A stretch of DNA of 64,000 bases from a virus, in the IMG/VR virus record IMGVR_UViG_3300042305_002533, positions 1 to 64,000 of that record. One strand, given 5' to 3'. Position numbers and translations under genes: made by a program. This document shows positions 20,245 through 28,985 of the stretch, one piece after another; the first letter of the stretch is position 1; every line of letters starts with the position of its first letter. The notes beneath the pieces are model-generated. The model searched no databases and was not told the DNA's origin. It saw only the letters and a list, made by a program, of their open reading frames with translations.

Positions 20245-20649
20245 TCACTTTGGATTGGGGATTTTGGGCAGAGACTGCGCGTAGTACTTGAATGCCATTT
20301 CGCGGATCTCGTTGATGCGGTCTTGCTTAACCGGACAGTCTCGGGCGTTCAGCGTATTCAACGCCGCGAGCTCCACCGCAAAGATCGTCTGCTCGGGGGC
20401 AAGCTGCATTTCAGATGCGCACAGCGCAATGAACCTGGTGACCCGGACAGCGGCTTCTTTCCCTTCGCCAAAAGGATCAACCGACGGCTTCTTCTTCGCG
20501 CTCAGCCCCAGCGGATCTTTTACGCTGCGCTCCTCAGGGACCTCCGGCCGCGTGACCCAGGCTGCGGTATCTTCAAGTTTCTCGTAGGTCTTGGCCAGAT
20601 CATCAAGCGCACGGCTTTGGCCTTCCACGTAAAACCGGCCCTTGCTCAC
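20245..20649 (-). CDS. Hypothetical protein (134 aa)
   Basis: 134 residues. Helical C-terminal half (RVTRFIALCASEMQLAPEQT, IFAVELAALNTLNARDCPVK) and a basic, flexible centre. It overlaps the upstream gene by 4 bp. Not recognised. Confidence 0.65.
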   Translation of the reverse strand: MSKGRFYVEGQSRALDDLAKTYEKLEDTAAWVTRPEVPEERSVKDPLGLSAKKKPSVDPFGEGKEAAVRVTRFIALCASEMQLAPEQTIFAVELAALNTLNARDCPVKQDRINEIREMAFKYYAQSLPKIPNPK

Positions 20650-20912
20650 GGCGTCTTCTCCGGAACGAGTTCAATCGCGCTGGTGCACTCGGTGCGCGTA
20701 CCGGCGCGCTCAACCACCAGAAGTTGGGACCGCGTCGTGCCGGGCGGAGCGCGCTTGACGTCGAGGTCAAAAGGCTCGGCCTTGTCCCACTCCTTCGGGG
20801 GATAAACCGACCGGACTTTACAGTGGCCGTACCAGACTTCTTTCTTCTTACCCGCTACGTACTTGTACTGCTGGGAGAAGTGGGCGCAATTCGCGCAGGG
20901 GATTCGGTTCAT
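20646..20912 (-). CDS. Small zinc-finger-like protein (88 aa)
   Basis: 88 residues. N-terminal CANCAHFSQQYKYVAGKKK followed by YGHCKVRSVYPP gives C-x2-C-x2-H ... H-x-C, a likely single zinc site of a kind common in short phage proteins. Ends with a strand pair containing a further cysteine. Coupled by 4-bp overlaps to both neighbours. Confidence 0.7.
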   Translation of the reverse strand: MNRIPCANCAHFSQQYKYVAGKKKEVWYGHCKVRSVYPPKEWDKAEPFDLDVKRAPPGTTRSQLLVVERAGTRTECTSAIELVPEKTP

Positions 20913-21394
20913 GACTTCCTCGCAATGATGACGTCGTGGTCTTCGAGAGATTTACGGGCCTTCGCGCTCTGCGCCTTCGCGTCTAAAAGCGCCAAGGCGA
21001 TTCGGTCAATCGCCATGAGCTTTGCCATCTTCTCGTCAAACGAGCTCGCCTTCACGTAGAGCGTCAGGGCGCCAAGATTCATGGTGACTTTCGGCGCCAG
21101 TAATTTCTGTGCGTCGAGCACGATCGACTGCCGTGTAAACTCCCCAGAGAGCGACTTGTCGACTTTCAGCGTCGCATCAATCGCGCGTCCAAGCGCGTCC
21201 TGAGCGTACTTTGATAGCTTCGCGCCATCGCGCTCCAAGCTAAAAAAAGCGACGGTGACTTGAAAGGCGCGCCCGTCGAAGGTCATTTCACGACGCGGCA
21301 CACCTTCGACAGACTCTTCGGCAATGCGTTCGGTACGCTCGACCGCAGAGTTTTGGTCAGGTTTTGCCCATGGGCTGAGCACACCTTTGGTCAT
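20909..21394 (-). CDS. Hypothetical protein (161 aa)
   Basis: 161 residues: disordered N-terminus (first ~35), a beta-rich core (MTFDGRAFQVTVAFFSLERD, KVTMNLGALTLYVKASSFDE) and a helical end (RIALALLDAKAQSAKARKSL). Not recognised. Coupled to the zinc-finger genes on both sides. Confidence 0.65.
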   Translation of the reverse strand: MTKGVLSPWAKPDQNSAVERTERIAEESVEGVPRREMTFDGRAFQVTVAFFSLERDGAKLSKYAQDALGRAIDATLKVDKSLSGEFTRQSIVLDAQKLLAPKVTMNLGALTLYVKASSFDEKMAKLMAIDRIALALLDAKAQSAKARKSLEDHDVIIARKS

Positions 21395-21849
21395 GGCGTC
21401 CCCGACAGCTGCGGATCGTGACAGTCGTAGTGGACCATCTCGTACTCAGCGGCGCACTGGACGGCCTTGGCCCCGGTGTCCGGGTCCTTGCCGATGCCCT
21501 CGACAATGATGGTCGGAACCACACGGTCTCCGCGCACAAACCGTTTCTTGCAGCGGGCGCAGATATAATCAGGGACTCGCGCGCCCAGGGTCACGACGTC
21601 GGTATCCATTTTCAACGCGCTTCTTGGAAGGTCGATAAACGGGCCGTCAAGGGCGGCGTTCGGACAGTGAACGTGAGCGTACTCCTCGCCTTCAGAGACG
21701 TAGAGGCACTCACCCGCACCCTTCGGATGCGGGCCGATGCCCGCCACGATCTTGATCTCCGTCAATCGATCGTGGCGGGCAAAGACCTTCCGGCATTTAG
21801 CGCAAGTATCCGGCCCGGTGCGGACGGAAACTTCTCTCCGATACTCCAC
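21391..21849 (-). CDS. Tandem zinc-ribbon protein (152 aa)
   Basis: 152 residues built from two copies of one ~65-residue unit: CAKCRKVFARHDRLTEIKIV ... GIGPHPKGAGE ... EYAHVHC and CARCKKRFVRGDRVVPTIIV ... GIGKDPDTGAK ... EYEMVHYDC. Each has a CxxC pair and a late H-x(1-2)-C, so each binds one zinc. The internal duplication is visible directly. Likely a nucleic-acid or protein adaptor; the target is unknown. Confidence 0.75.
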   Translation of the reverse strand: MEYRREVSVRTGPDTCAKCRKVFARHDRLTEIKIVAGIGPHPKGAGECLYVSEGEEYAHVHCPNAALDGPFIDLPRSALKMDTDVVTLGARVPDYICARCKKRFVRGDRVVPTIIVEGIGKDPDTGAKAVQCAAEYEMVHYDCHDPQLSGTP

Positions 21850-21861
21850 CGGGAGACATTA

Positions 21862-23850
21862 TCACACTTTTGTTGAAAGCAACGCCAAGAGCTTTTTTGT
21901 CGACGCGTAGTCCGGGTTGTGCGGGTGCGGGATCGAGTTACGAATGGTCGGCGCGTAGCCTTTGTTCCGACCAAACACGCGGTTGTCGAGCACTGCGACG
22001 ACCCCCATGTCCGTCTCCCGGCGAATCAAGCGCCCGGCGCCCTGCTTGAAGTCCATGATCGCCTCCTGCAAGTCATAGTGCTGCCACGCGATGATCGAGG
22101 CCTTGTTTGCGTCGGCACCGTCTTTGATCTGGCGCTCGATGTACCGATTTTTTCGCGCCGTGAAAACCGGATCGTCGGGATTGGGGAATGGCAGCCGAGG
22201 GATGATCACCAACCGCAATCCGAACCCCGGGATGTCAACGCCTTCCCAGAGCGACTTCATGCCGATCGCCACGGCATTCTTTGTCGCCTTGAACCAGCCG
22301 ATCAAATTGTCGACGTTTCCACTTTGAGCCCGCACCTCGTAGGTGGTCCCGCCCAGGCCTGCCAGTCGGTCGTAAAACGCCGTCATGTCTTCGTACGACG
22401 CGCACAAGATAAACGCGCCGCCGCGCGATGCAGAACACATGTCGTGCATGGTCGCTGCGCAAGTTCGCCAGTACTCGAGCTTTGTGTCGCGCGCGTACGG
22501 GGCGGTCACATCGCTCACGTAAAGACAGGACCGCGCCTTGTAATCAAAGACCGGCGGTAAGATCCGCCCGACCTTGATGTCCGAAGACCTCAGTCCGAAG
22601 TCACGCGAGACATAGTCAAAGTTTCCGCCCGTTGACAGTGTGGCGCTGGTAAAGACAACGGAATCTATCCGCCGAAGCGCGGGCCCGACGAGCGGCCCGA
22701 TTTCGATGGGCGTCACGATGACTTCGCGATGCATTTCATTTCGATGCATCCGCGTCTCGACGTAACTTACGTAATCCTGGAGCTGCAGCCCCTGTTTCAA
22801 AAACACCTCGTCAAGGCGCAGGGCACAAGCCGAACAGGCCTCGGTCATCCGCTGCGTCAAGGTGGCGGCGGCGCGCAGTCGACTGAGCTCTTTGGCGGGC
22901 TTGCCGGCGTAGCGGTCGTCTTCTTCATCCGCAGCTGCAAGCTCAGACCAGACGCCCTCGTTTATAAACTGCTGCTTCAACCGGGCGAGGTCTTGCAGGA
23001 CGCCGAGGGCGTTATCCACAACGCGTTGATTGGGCTGAAGGATGCCGCGCTCGGGGAGGTCGGCGAGAAAACGGCCGACCTTCGACTCCAGCGTCTCGGG
23101 AACAACCAGGCTGGTGTCCTGCAAAAGCTTGCGGAGCGTGTCAGGTTGCTTGCTCTGAATCCGGGAGGTGTAAGCTTCCCGAAAGTACTTGGCCGCCTGG
23201 TGCGCCTCGTCGATGATCACCGCGTCGTAGGGCCCAACGATCTTACCGCCGCCCATCGAAAGGTCGAACGCGAGGAGCGCGTGATTGACAACGACGATCT
23301 GCGCGCAGCCTGCTCGTGATTTTGCCAACCGATAGCCGCACGAGCCGTAAGCCTCGCAGTGCGTCCCGATGCATTCACTAACGCGCACATAGTTTACGAA
23401 GTCGACATCCTCGTTGAAGTCGTCGAGCTCGCCGTAGGTGTTTGTTTCGAGCCACGCGCAGAAGTCAGAAATGGCGTTGATGTCAAACCGTAAAGCGGCG
23501 TCGGACTTAACGAAGTCGGCAGTGCGCAACCGACAGCCGTAATTGTTTTTGCCTTTGAGTGAGGCGAAAGAAACCGTCGCGCCCATCTGCTTCAAAAGAA
23601 ATGGCAGGTCGTCATCGCGGAGCTGCTTTTGAAGCCCCTTCTTCGCGGTGGACACCACGACCCGCTTCCCGCTCAAGATGGCCGGCACGAGGTAACCAAA
23701 GCTCTTGCCGGTCCCCGTGCCGGCCTCGATCATCGCGACTCCTTTTTCTTGTAAAATCTTCTCGACCGTCGTAGCCATTTCCACTTGCGCCGGTCGGATT
23801 GTGCGGGCGATACCCTTCGCCGGATCAGACAGCCATTCTGCTGCACCCAT
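21862..23850 (-). CDS. DinG/XPD-like superfamily 2 helicase
   Basis: 662 residues. Walker A EAGTGTGKSFGYL (42-54), Walker B with DEAH in VIIDEAHQAAKYF, motif VI QGAGRLIRRETDMG. Between motifs I and II there are cysteines in NYGCRLR and ECIGTHCEAYGSCGYRL plus a following AGC, the pattern of the Fe-S cluster domain in XPD/DinG helicases. It should unwind DNA 5' to 3', possibly at R-loops or replication forks. Last gene of the minus-strand left block; it is divergent from the virion block. Confidence 0.9.
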   Translation of the reverse strand: MGAAEWLSDPAKGIARTIRPAQVEMATTVEKILQEKGVAMIEAGTGTGKSFGYLVPAILSGKRVVVSTAKKGLQKQLRDDDLPFLLKQMGATVSFASLKGKNNYGCRLRTADFVKSDAALRFDINAISDFCAWLETNTYGELDDFNEDVDFVNYVRVSECIGTHCEAYGSCGYRLAKSRAGCAQIVVVNHALLAFDLSMGGGKIVGPYDAVIIDEAHQAAKYFREAYTSRIQSKQPDTLRKLLQDTSLVVPETLESKVGRFLADLPERGILQPNQRVVDNALGVLQDLARLKQQFINEGVWSELAAADEEDDRYAGKPAKELSRLRAAATLTQRMTEACSACALRLDEVFLKQGLQLQDYVSYVETRMHRNEMHREVIVTPIEIGPLVGPALRRIDSVVFTSATLSTGGNFDYVSRDFGLRSSDIKVGRILPPVFDYKARSCLYVSDVTAPYARDTKLEYWRTCAATMHDMCSASRGGAFILCASYEDMTAFYDRLAGLGGTTYEVRAQSGNVDNLIGWFKATKNAVAIGMKSLWEGVDIPGFGLRLVIIPRLPFPNPDDPVFTARKNRYIERQIKDGADANKASIIAWQHYDLQEAIMDFKQGAGRLIRRETDMGVVAVLDNRVFGRNKGYAPTIRNSIPHPHNPDYASTKKLLALLSTKV
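22152..22164. repeat. Near-dyad TTCGC-GCC-GTGAA
   Basis: One mismatch from the dyad consensus; inside the DinG-like helicase gene. Confidence 0.45.
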
Positions 23851-23866
23851 GTTTTTCTCCTACCGC

Positions 23867-23895
23867 GTGACAAATACGCGGCAAGGCCATATACC
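23867..23895 (+). promoter_or_regulatory. Sigma70-like promoter of the virion block
   Basis: GTGACA (23867-23872), 17-nt spacer, TATACC (23890-23895), a short leader and then the ATG at 23912. The only promoter-like sequence between the divergent helicase and tail genes. Confidence 0.55.
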
Positions 23896-23911
23896 ACGAA
23901 CAGGTGTAAAA

Positions 23912-24499
23912 ATGCCCATTCAACGTCCCGGAAAGTACATGGCAGACGAACTGGCAAAGGCCGCTCTTGAAGACGAACCTGAGCCTGCCGCTGCGCCCGA
24001 AACCGAACCGAAGCCTGCGCCCGAAGAAGCTACGCGCAAGTCGCCGATTGAGCGCTGGCGCGACGCCATTGAGGCTGCCGGCATCACGGAAGAAGAAGCT
24101 GACAAAGTTCTCGACGCCGTGTTGGCGCAGGGCTACTACGAAAAGGCCTACAAGGTTTTCCGTGGCCGTTTGACCGTCGTTCTGCGCTCGCGTGATTCGG
24201 CCGCTCTTCAGCGGGTGTCGGATGCGCTCGACGCCGTCCGGACAAACGACCTGCGTGTGCACACGCAGACCATGAATCGTTACAACCTGGCGGCGTCGTT
24301 GGTTCGCTATCAGGACAAGGTGTTCAAACATCCAGCTCCGAACGCCGATCCGGTTGAGCGCGAACGTGCGTTTTCTGACCGGCTCTCGTTTATCGATTCC
24401 ATCCCGGCGCCGGTGCTGCTTCAGCTTTATGCCGTTCTCGGTAAATTCGATTCAATCGTCTTTGCCGCGCTCAGCGAGGGCGCAGAGATGGGTTTCTAG
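23912..24499 (+). CDS. Tail assembly chaperone, short form (gpG-like)
   Basis: 195 residues from ATG 23912 with an AGGTG site. Acidic N-terminus (LAKAALEDEPEPAAAPETEP) and a helical body. It lies directly upstream of the tape measure gene and is followed by a second, out-of-frame short ORF, the arrangement of lambda G/GT-type chaperones that coat the tape measure protein. The last codons are ATG GGT TTC TAG, containing the slippery heptamer G GGT TTC. Sequence similarity to a named chaperone was not recognised; the call rests on position and the frameshift. Confidence 0.75.
   Translation: MPIQRPGKYMADELAKAALEDEPEPAAAPETEPKPAPEEATRKSPIERWRDAIEAAGITEEEADKVLDAVLAQGYYEKAYKVFRGRLTVVLRSRDSAALQRVSDALDAVRTNDLRVHTQTMNRYNLAASLVRYQDKVFKHPAPNADPVERERAFSDRLSFIDSIPAPVLLQLYAVLGKFDSIVFAALSEGAEMGF
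24490..24496 (+). other. Programmed -1 frameshift site G GGT TTC
   Basis: A canonical X XXY YYZ heptamer in the reading frame of the short chaperone, abutting its TAG stop. A stem-loop (CTCTGC/GCAGGG) lies about 30 nt downstream. Slippage joins the -1 frame, which is open to 24918. Confidence 0.75.
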
Positions 24500-24918
24500 C
24501 ATCCCCGTCAGGGTTGGCGCGGTCCCGCTCTGCGGCGCAGGGAGTCGCGTTGCCCCGGCGGGGGACGTTCCAAGACGTGCTTCTCCAGGAAGTAGATTAT
24601 CGAGAAAGAAATCTGCGCTTTTCTGAGCTGTCGCTTTTTGCGCTTTTGATGGAGAGCCTTTTGATGGTCAATATCGAAATGCTTCCAGGCGATGCAAAAC
24701 AACTACAGGCGATGAAAAGCCAGTTGTCGTCGCAAATACAAAAGCTCATGAGCAAATACGAGGCGGAACTTTACCAAGACCGATATTTGCCCGACTACCA
24801 GAAAGCCATGCGTGAAATTTCACGTCGTGAAAAAGAAGCCGAGGAGGAGAAGCGCCGTCGGGATCAAGCCGCGCTTGACCGCGTGGCTGAATTCGATGCG
24901 GCGGATTCTTCGGCGTAG
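24496..24918 (+). CDS. Tail assembly chaperone extension (gpT-like), made by -1 frameshift
   Basis: 140 codons in the -1 frame relative to 23912-24499, read after slippage at 24490-24496; the full fusion would have 335 residues. The only alternative independent start is a TTG at 24514 without a ribosome site. The segment is helical and charged (LLQEVDYRERNLRFSELSLF, then KAMREISRREKEAEEEKRRR). The frame is open upstream only from 24445, so the joining point is tightly bounded. A dyad site lies at 24819-24831. Confidence 0.7.
   Translation, partial: LASPSGLARSRSAAQGVALPRRGTFQDVLLQEVDYRERNLRFSELSLFALLMESLLMVNIEMLPGDAKQLQAMKSQLSSQIQKLMSKYEAELYQDRYLPDYQKAMREISRREKEAEEEKRRRDQAALDRVAEFDAADSSA
24819..24831. 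repeat. Dyad TTCAC-GTC-GTGAA
   Basis: Exact dyad inside the chaperone extension, read as E-I-S-R-R-E; flanked by a second GTGAA five bases upstream. Confidence 0.85.
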
Positions 24919-24930
24919 TACACTTTCCGC

Positions 24931-27900
24931 ATGCCCGATTTTGATCCGTCGGCCCCGGTCGATTACAACTCGATGCAGCAGCAGGCCGGGCTGACGCCGC
25001 CGCAGATACAGTTTGCGCCCACCGTATTTCCCGGCCAGGTGTCGGCCGCCCTAGCCCAAGGAGGCCCTTCAGCGGTCTCATTCGTTACGCAGGGCAGCGC
25101 TGGCACCAGCTTCGGCGCGGGAATGTTCCCGGGGCAGCAGCTTCAGGGATTCACAAACCAAGCGCCGATGTTTCAAGGGCCCACCGGCGTTATGATGCCG
25201 ATGGCCGCTGCCGCATCTTTTAATCCCTACGGCCCCATGAACCCTTATGCGGGCCTGGCTGCGCGGGGGGCCTATTCTGGCCCGCCGGGGCTGTTTACGC
25301 CCATGGCGCCGATGCCTCCGCCAGCGTATGCGGGCCAAATGGCGCAAGCGCCGTTCACGCCCCCGCCCGCAGCAGCGCAGTTCAATATGGCGTACGCTGC
25401 GGATCTAGAGCAACAACAGGGATTAGCCGACGGATCTTACTTATCCAATTTCGGCTACGCCGGTATCGGCGCGCGTATCGGCGCCAATGCCATTGGCGGG
25501 ATCGGCGGCGCCATGCTTGGCGCGAATCTTGGCCGCCGCATGGGCGGCCGTTTTGGAATGGTTGGCGCGGCAATCGGCGGCTTAGCTGGATTTTTTGGCT
25601 CAGAAGCGTTGGGCGTTGGGAACTTTGCCCAGAACACGTTCATGAATCAAATTGCGTCGCCCTTTATCCAACAGCGCGCAATCGCAGGCGGGATTGAAGA
25701 GCTATCGCAAGAGTTTGTGAACGCCGGCCCTGGGCTACATGCTCGGGGTCGCGGCTTCAGCCATCACGCCTCGGCCGAAGTGGCCCGAGGGCTTCGGGAC
25801 TTGGCGAACTCATCGCAATTTCAACAGCAAACAGGAGAACGATTTAACCAACAGGATCTTTTGCAAATTACACAAAGCGCCGCCCGTTCTGACATGATGA
25901 CGGGAGTTCAAAACCCCGGGCAGATGGTTTCCCGTGTCCGTGATATTGCCAAGTCCCTAACGTCATTCATGGAGCTTGCGCAAGAGCCCGACATTCAACG
26001 CGCGATCTCAACAATGGGCCAGCTGCGCTCGTCGGGGTTGAACCTTAGCGAGACCACACGCGCGGTAGCCCAGGGCCGGCAGTTCGCACGGATGGCCGGC
26101 ACGTCGTTCGGGGAGCTGATGGACGTCGGCGGAGCCCTCGGCTCGCAGACGTTTCAGTCGATGGGGTTGACCCAAGGGCTAGGGCTTCAAACCGGCATGC
26201 AGAACTATGCGCTTGCTCGTGGAGCGCAGCTCGGTGGAACGCTGAATCCGCAGATGATGAATCTGGTCGGCGGTGCGCAGGGGCTAAGCAATCTCAATAA
26301 CCTTTTCAGTGCCAGCACCCTGCAAATGTCCATGCTCGCTCCGAGCGTTATGTCTGCGAGCGGCGGCGTGAACACGGGGGCGTTGCAGAATCTGATCGGC
26401 GGCGGCACCAACGCGTTCAGTCAGACGACGAGCGCGACCGCTGCTCTGCAAGCCATGACGGGGCGCCAAGGCGTCGGGGGCCTCGGCATGGCCATCGCCA
26501 TGCAGCCGCTAATGCAGGACACGATCGGCCGGGCGCTGCAAGCGCAAGGGCCATTCGCGCAGCGCAATTTCGAAGACCGCAACGTCCTAAACACCATGCG
26601 TCAAATGGGCATGACGGGGGCTGGCGGATTTATCACCATGGCGCAAACCATGGGGATGGACCGCAATCAAGCGGTCGCCCGGGCTCAAGAACTTAGCGAC
26701 CCTGCCTACTACGAGCGGCAGCGGGCCCAGATTGAAACAGCGCGTCGCGAAAATCGCCGGGCTGAGTTGGACCGCTATGAGCAAGAGCGCCCCGGATTTT
26801 TCGATGAGGCTACACGAATAGATTCCACAGGACTTTTACGGCAGGCTCGCCGCTTTGGCGCGGGGACGCGGCAGGCCTACCGTCATTTAGGGCATCTGGG
26901 CGCGGAGATGGCGGGCGTCAGCGCGCCGCTTGAATACGAAAACGCGGAGAACGCCCGAGACCTTCGAGGAACATTTGACCGCGATCTTCGCGGCGCCGCC
27001 CGGGAAGTTGAAAGCGGAATGCGCCCGCGAGGGTTATCTCTTGGGCGCCGCCTGTCTACGGAGTACGCCCTGAGCGAAGCGCAAGGCAATCGCGGGCTCG
27101 TCGCGGCGTTCGACGCCCTAGGCGGGCTATACGATGCTCCCGGAGATCAAGAAGGTCGCGAAGGGCGCGTTCGAGAGTTGAGAAACGTGGGGCGGTTTGC
27201 GGATACGCTGTTGAACACCTCGTCTCAACGCGAGCGCGCCGCTTTAAGGAACAGGGCGGCTGCCTTCGGGGCAGGACCTGAGGGTTTAAACCGCGCCGCC
27301 GAGTTTGCTGTCGCCGCTACGCGCGCGATGAGCGGGAGGACAGGCGGAGGCCTGTCAGAAGAGGGCGGCGCCGCTTTAAACCTCGGAGTTCGCGGTGTAG
27401 CGCAGATCTATTCACGAGGCATGTTAGACCCAGGCAATCTGGTTGGACGCGGGACTGCACGCCAAACCGATTTGGAACAAGCCTACGTAAACTCCATGCG
27501 CGGCAGTGGCCGTCGCGAAGAAGAGGTCCGCCGTTATTTCCGAGAACACGCCCCTGAAATAACAGAACAATCCAGCTCTTTGGCCAATCTGGTAATGACT
27601 CCGGAAGAGCGGGCGGCCAGTCGCGATACGGCGCAACGAGGCCAAGCCCTCGCGGGCTATGGGGATACTGGATTTGTTGAAGCCGCGCGCGGGCGGCAGC
27701 GTGAAGGTTTACAGGCCATGTTCGGTCGCGGCTTTGAGGCTACTGACACGAATAGGCAAGCCGTCCGAGGCATCTTTGACCGAGCTGCGGCGCTTGGAGA
27801 ATTCGGCGCTAACGCGGCTGAGCGACGGGGGTCGCGTGAAGCGATGGCCACAATGGCGATGTATCAGGCGGTCATTGCGAATCCGCGTACGGATCCGGCG

Positions 27901-28749
27901 ACAAAACGCCGAGCGCAAGAACAGCTAGCACGAATTGGCGCGCATTTGGAGACTCGGTTTGGCCCCGATAGGGCTAGTCAAATGCGACGCGCTGCGGTAC
28001 AAAATTCAAATCAAATTGCTACGGATATCAATCAAAACCCCGAGCAGGCCGCTGCAGCAGAAACGTTCGTCCGCGAAACTTCACAACTCGGTCGCCCAGA
28101 AGAAGTTCTAAACCGCGTGGCGCAAGGCCGAGAGCGCATGCACGAAGGAGAAGCCCTCGAACGCATGTCTGGAGGCGCCGCATCGCTCTCCCAGCGGGGA
28201 GGAGCGCTCGGAGAGTTGTTTGAGGGAATTGGCGGGCGCCAGTTTACGATGTCGCGACTAGAAGACCGAATTGGCGCGCTCTCCGAAGAGCGGCTTCAAG
28301 AACTAAGTCGCGGCGACGAAAAGTCTAAAGAGGTAGCCCGCGCCGCGCGCCTCATGCGTAGCGATGATCGCGACCAGCAGGCGCGCGGCCGGATTAGCAT
28401 GCAACGCGCGCTGGGCGGCGGTGGAGATGAAGAACGCGAGAGGCGCCTTCGCCGAGAGTACGGGGAGCGATTTCACGGCATTGACGGCTTTTTCCGAGGT
28501 CTTGGGCGCTCAATGGGTATCGGCGCAACCGAAGAAGAGTTCGTACAAGAAGGCCTCATGCAGGGTACAGCCGCTGACGCAGATGCCAATCGGCAATCGG
28601 GGGCCGTGGACGCGGCACAAAGAGACTTTACGCAAGCCCTCGGCGGCTCTGGAAATGAACTTCTACAAGCAACTTCCGAGCTGCGAGAAGCTGCTCGCGC
28701 GCTGCAGGGCGCAGTTGCCGGTCGCGGGCTTGATAACCTTCTACCCTAG
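24931..28749 (+). CDS. Tail tape measure protein
   Basis: 1272 residues, the longest mainly helical protein of the tail block, placed right after the frameshifted chaperone as in most long-tailed phages. The first 160 residues are Pro/Gly/Gln/Met-rich. A glycine-zipper hydrophobic stretch follows near residues 170-230 (IGANAIGGIGGAMLGANLG, MVGAAIGGLAGFFGSEALG), then a Gln/Arg/Glu-rich helical rod. Tape measure length scales with tail length at about 0.15 nm per residue, which would predict a tail near 190 nm. No peptidase or lysozyme motif was seen in it. Confidence 0.85.
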   Translation: MPDFDPSAPVDYNSMQQQAGLTPPQIQFAPTVFPGQVSAALAQGGPSAVSFVTQGSAGTSFGAGMFPGQQLQGFTNQAPMFQGPTGVMMPMAAAASFNPYGPMNPYAGLAARGAYSGPPGLFTPMAPMPPPAYAGQMAQAPFTPPPAAAQFNMAYAADLEQQQGLADGSYLSNFGYAGIGARIGANAIGGIGGAMLGANLGRRMGGRFGMVGAAIGGLAGFFGSEALGVGNFAQNTFMNQIASPFIQQRAIAGGIEELSQEFVNAGPGLHARGRGFSHHASAEVARGLRDLANSSQFQQQTGERFNQQDLLQITQSAARSDMMTGVQNPGQMVSRVRDIAKSLTSFMELAQEPDIQRAISTMGQLRSSGLNLSETTRAVAQGRQFARMAGTSFGELMDVGGALGSQTFQSMGLTQGLGLQTGMQNYALARGAQLGGTLNPQMMNLVGGAQGLSNLNNLFSASTLQMSMLAPSVMSASGGVNTGALQNLIGGGTNAFSQTTSATAALQAMTGRQGVGGLGMAIAMQPLMQDTIGRALQAQGPFAQRNFEDRNVLNTMRQMGMTGAGGFITMAQTMGMDRNQAVARAQELSDPAYYERQRAQIETARRENRRAELDRYEQERPGFFDEATRIDSTGLLRQARRFGAGTRQAYRHLGHLGAEMAGVSAPLEYENAENARDLRGTFDRDLRGAAREVESGMRPRGLSLGRRLSTEYALSEAQGNRGLVAAFDALGGLYDAPGDQEGREGRVRELRNVGRFADTLLNTSSQRERAALRNRAAAFGAGPEGLNRAAEFAVAATRAMSGRTGGGLSEEGGAALNLGVRGVAQIYSRGMLDPGNLVGRGTARQTDLEQAYVNSMRGSGRREEEVRRYFREHAPEITEQSSSLANLVMTPEERAASRDTAQRGQALAGYGDTGFVEAARGRQREGLQAMFGRGFEATDTNRQAVRGIFDRAAALGEFGANAAERRGSREAMATMAMYQAVIANPRTDPATKRRAQEQLARIGAHLETRFGPDRASQMRRAAVQNSNQIATDINQNPEQAAAAETFVRETSQLGRPEEVLNRVAQGRERMHEGEALERMSGGAASLSQRGGALGELFEGIGGRQFTMSRLEDRIGALSEERLQELSRGDEKSKEVARAARLMRSDDRDQQARGRISMQRALGGGGDEERERRLRREYGERFHGIDGFFRGLGRSMGIGATEEEFVQEGLMQGTAADADANRQSGAVDAAQRDFTQALGGSGNELLQATSELREAARALQGAVAGRGLDNLLP

Positions 28750-28757
28750 AGGCAGCC

Positions 28758-28985
28758 ATGGCCTTTCCCCCGGATGAGCTAGACGACTTCCCAGCTTCAC
28801 GGAGTGAACTTGTTACCCCGACGGGGGTATCGGTCGTTACCGCAATCCACGAGAATCTGGCCCAAAACTTCCGATTGGGCCTGACCCCCACCGTGGATTT
28901 TATGGCGCCTTGGCGTCTCGCCAAATACGTCGTCAATGAAATAGGCCCCGTCTATATCTACCGTCACGCGGAGAAGCGCTCATGA
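28758..28985 (+). CDS. Small tail protein (75 aa)
   Basis: 75 residues starting MAFPPDELDDFPASRSELVT, beta-rich, ending VVNEIGPVYIYRHAEKRS. Position directly after the tape measure suggests a tail-tube or hub adaptor. A dyad site (28796-28808) lies 38 bp after the start. It overlaps the next ATG by 4 bp. Confidence 0.65.
   Translation: MAFPPDELDDFPASRSELVTPTGVSVVTAIHENLAQNFRLGLTPTVDFMAPWRLAKYVVNEIGPVYIYRHAEKRS
28796..28808. repeat. Dyad TTCAC-GGA-GTGAA
   Basis: Exact dyad in the first codons of the small tail gene; read as A-S-R-S-E. Confidence 0.85.

Noticed and set aside
25078-28936. Many antisense frames over the tape measure gene
   Set aside because: They are by-products of GC-rich codon use, lack ribosome sites and contain no recognisable motifs.
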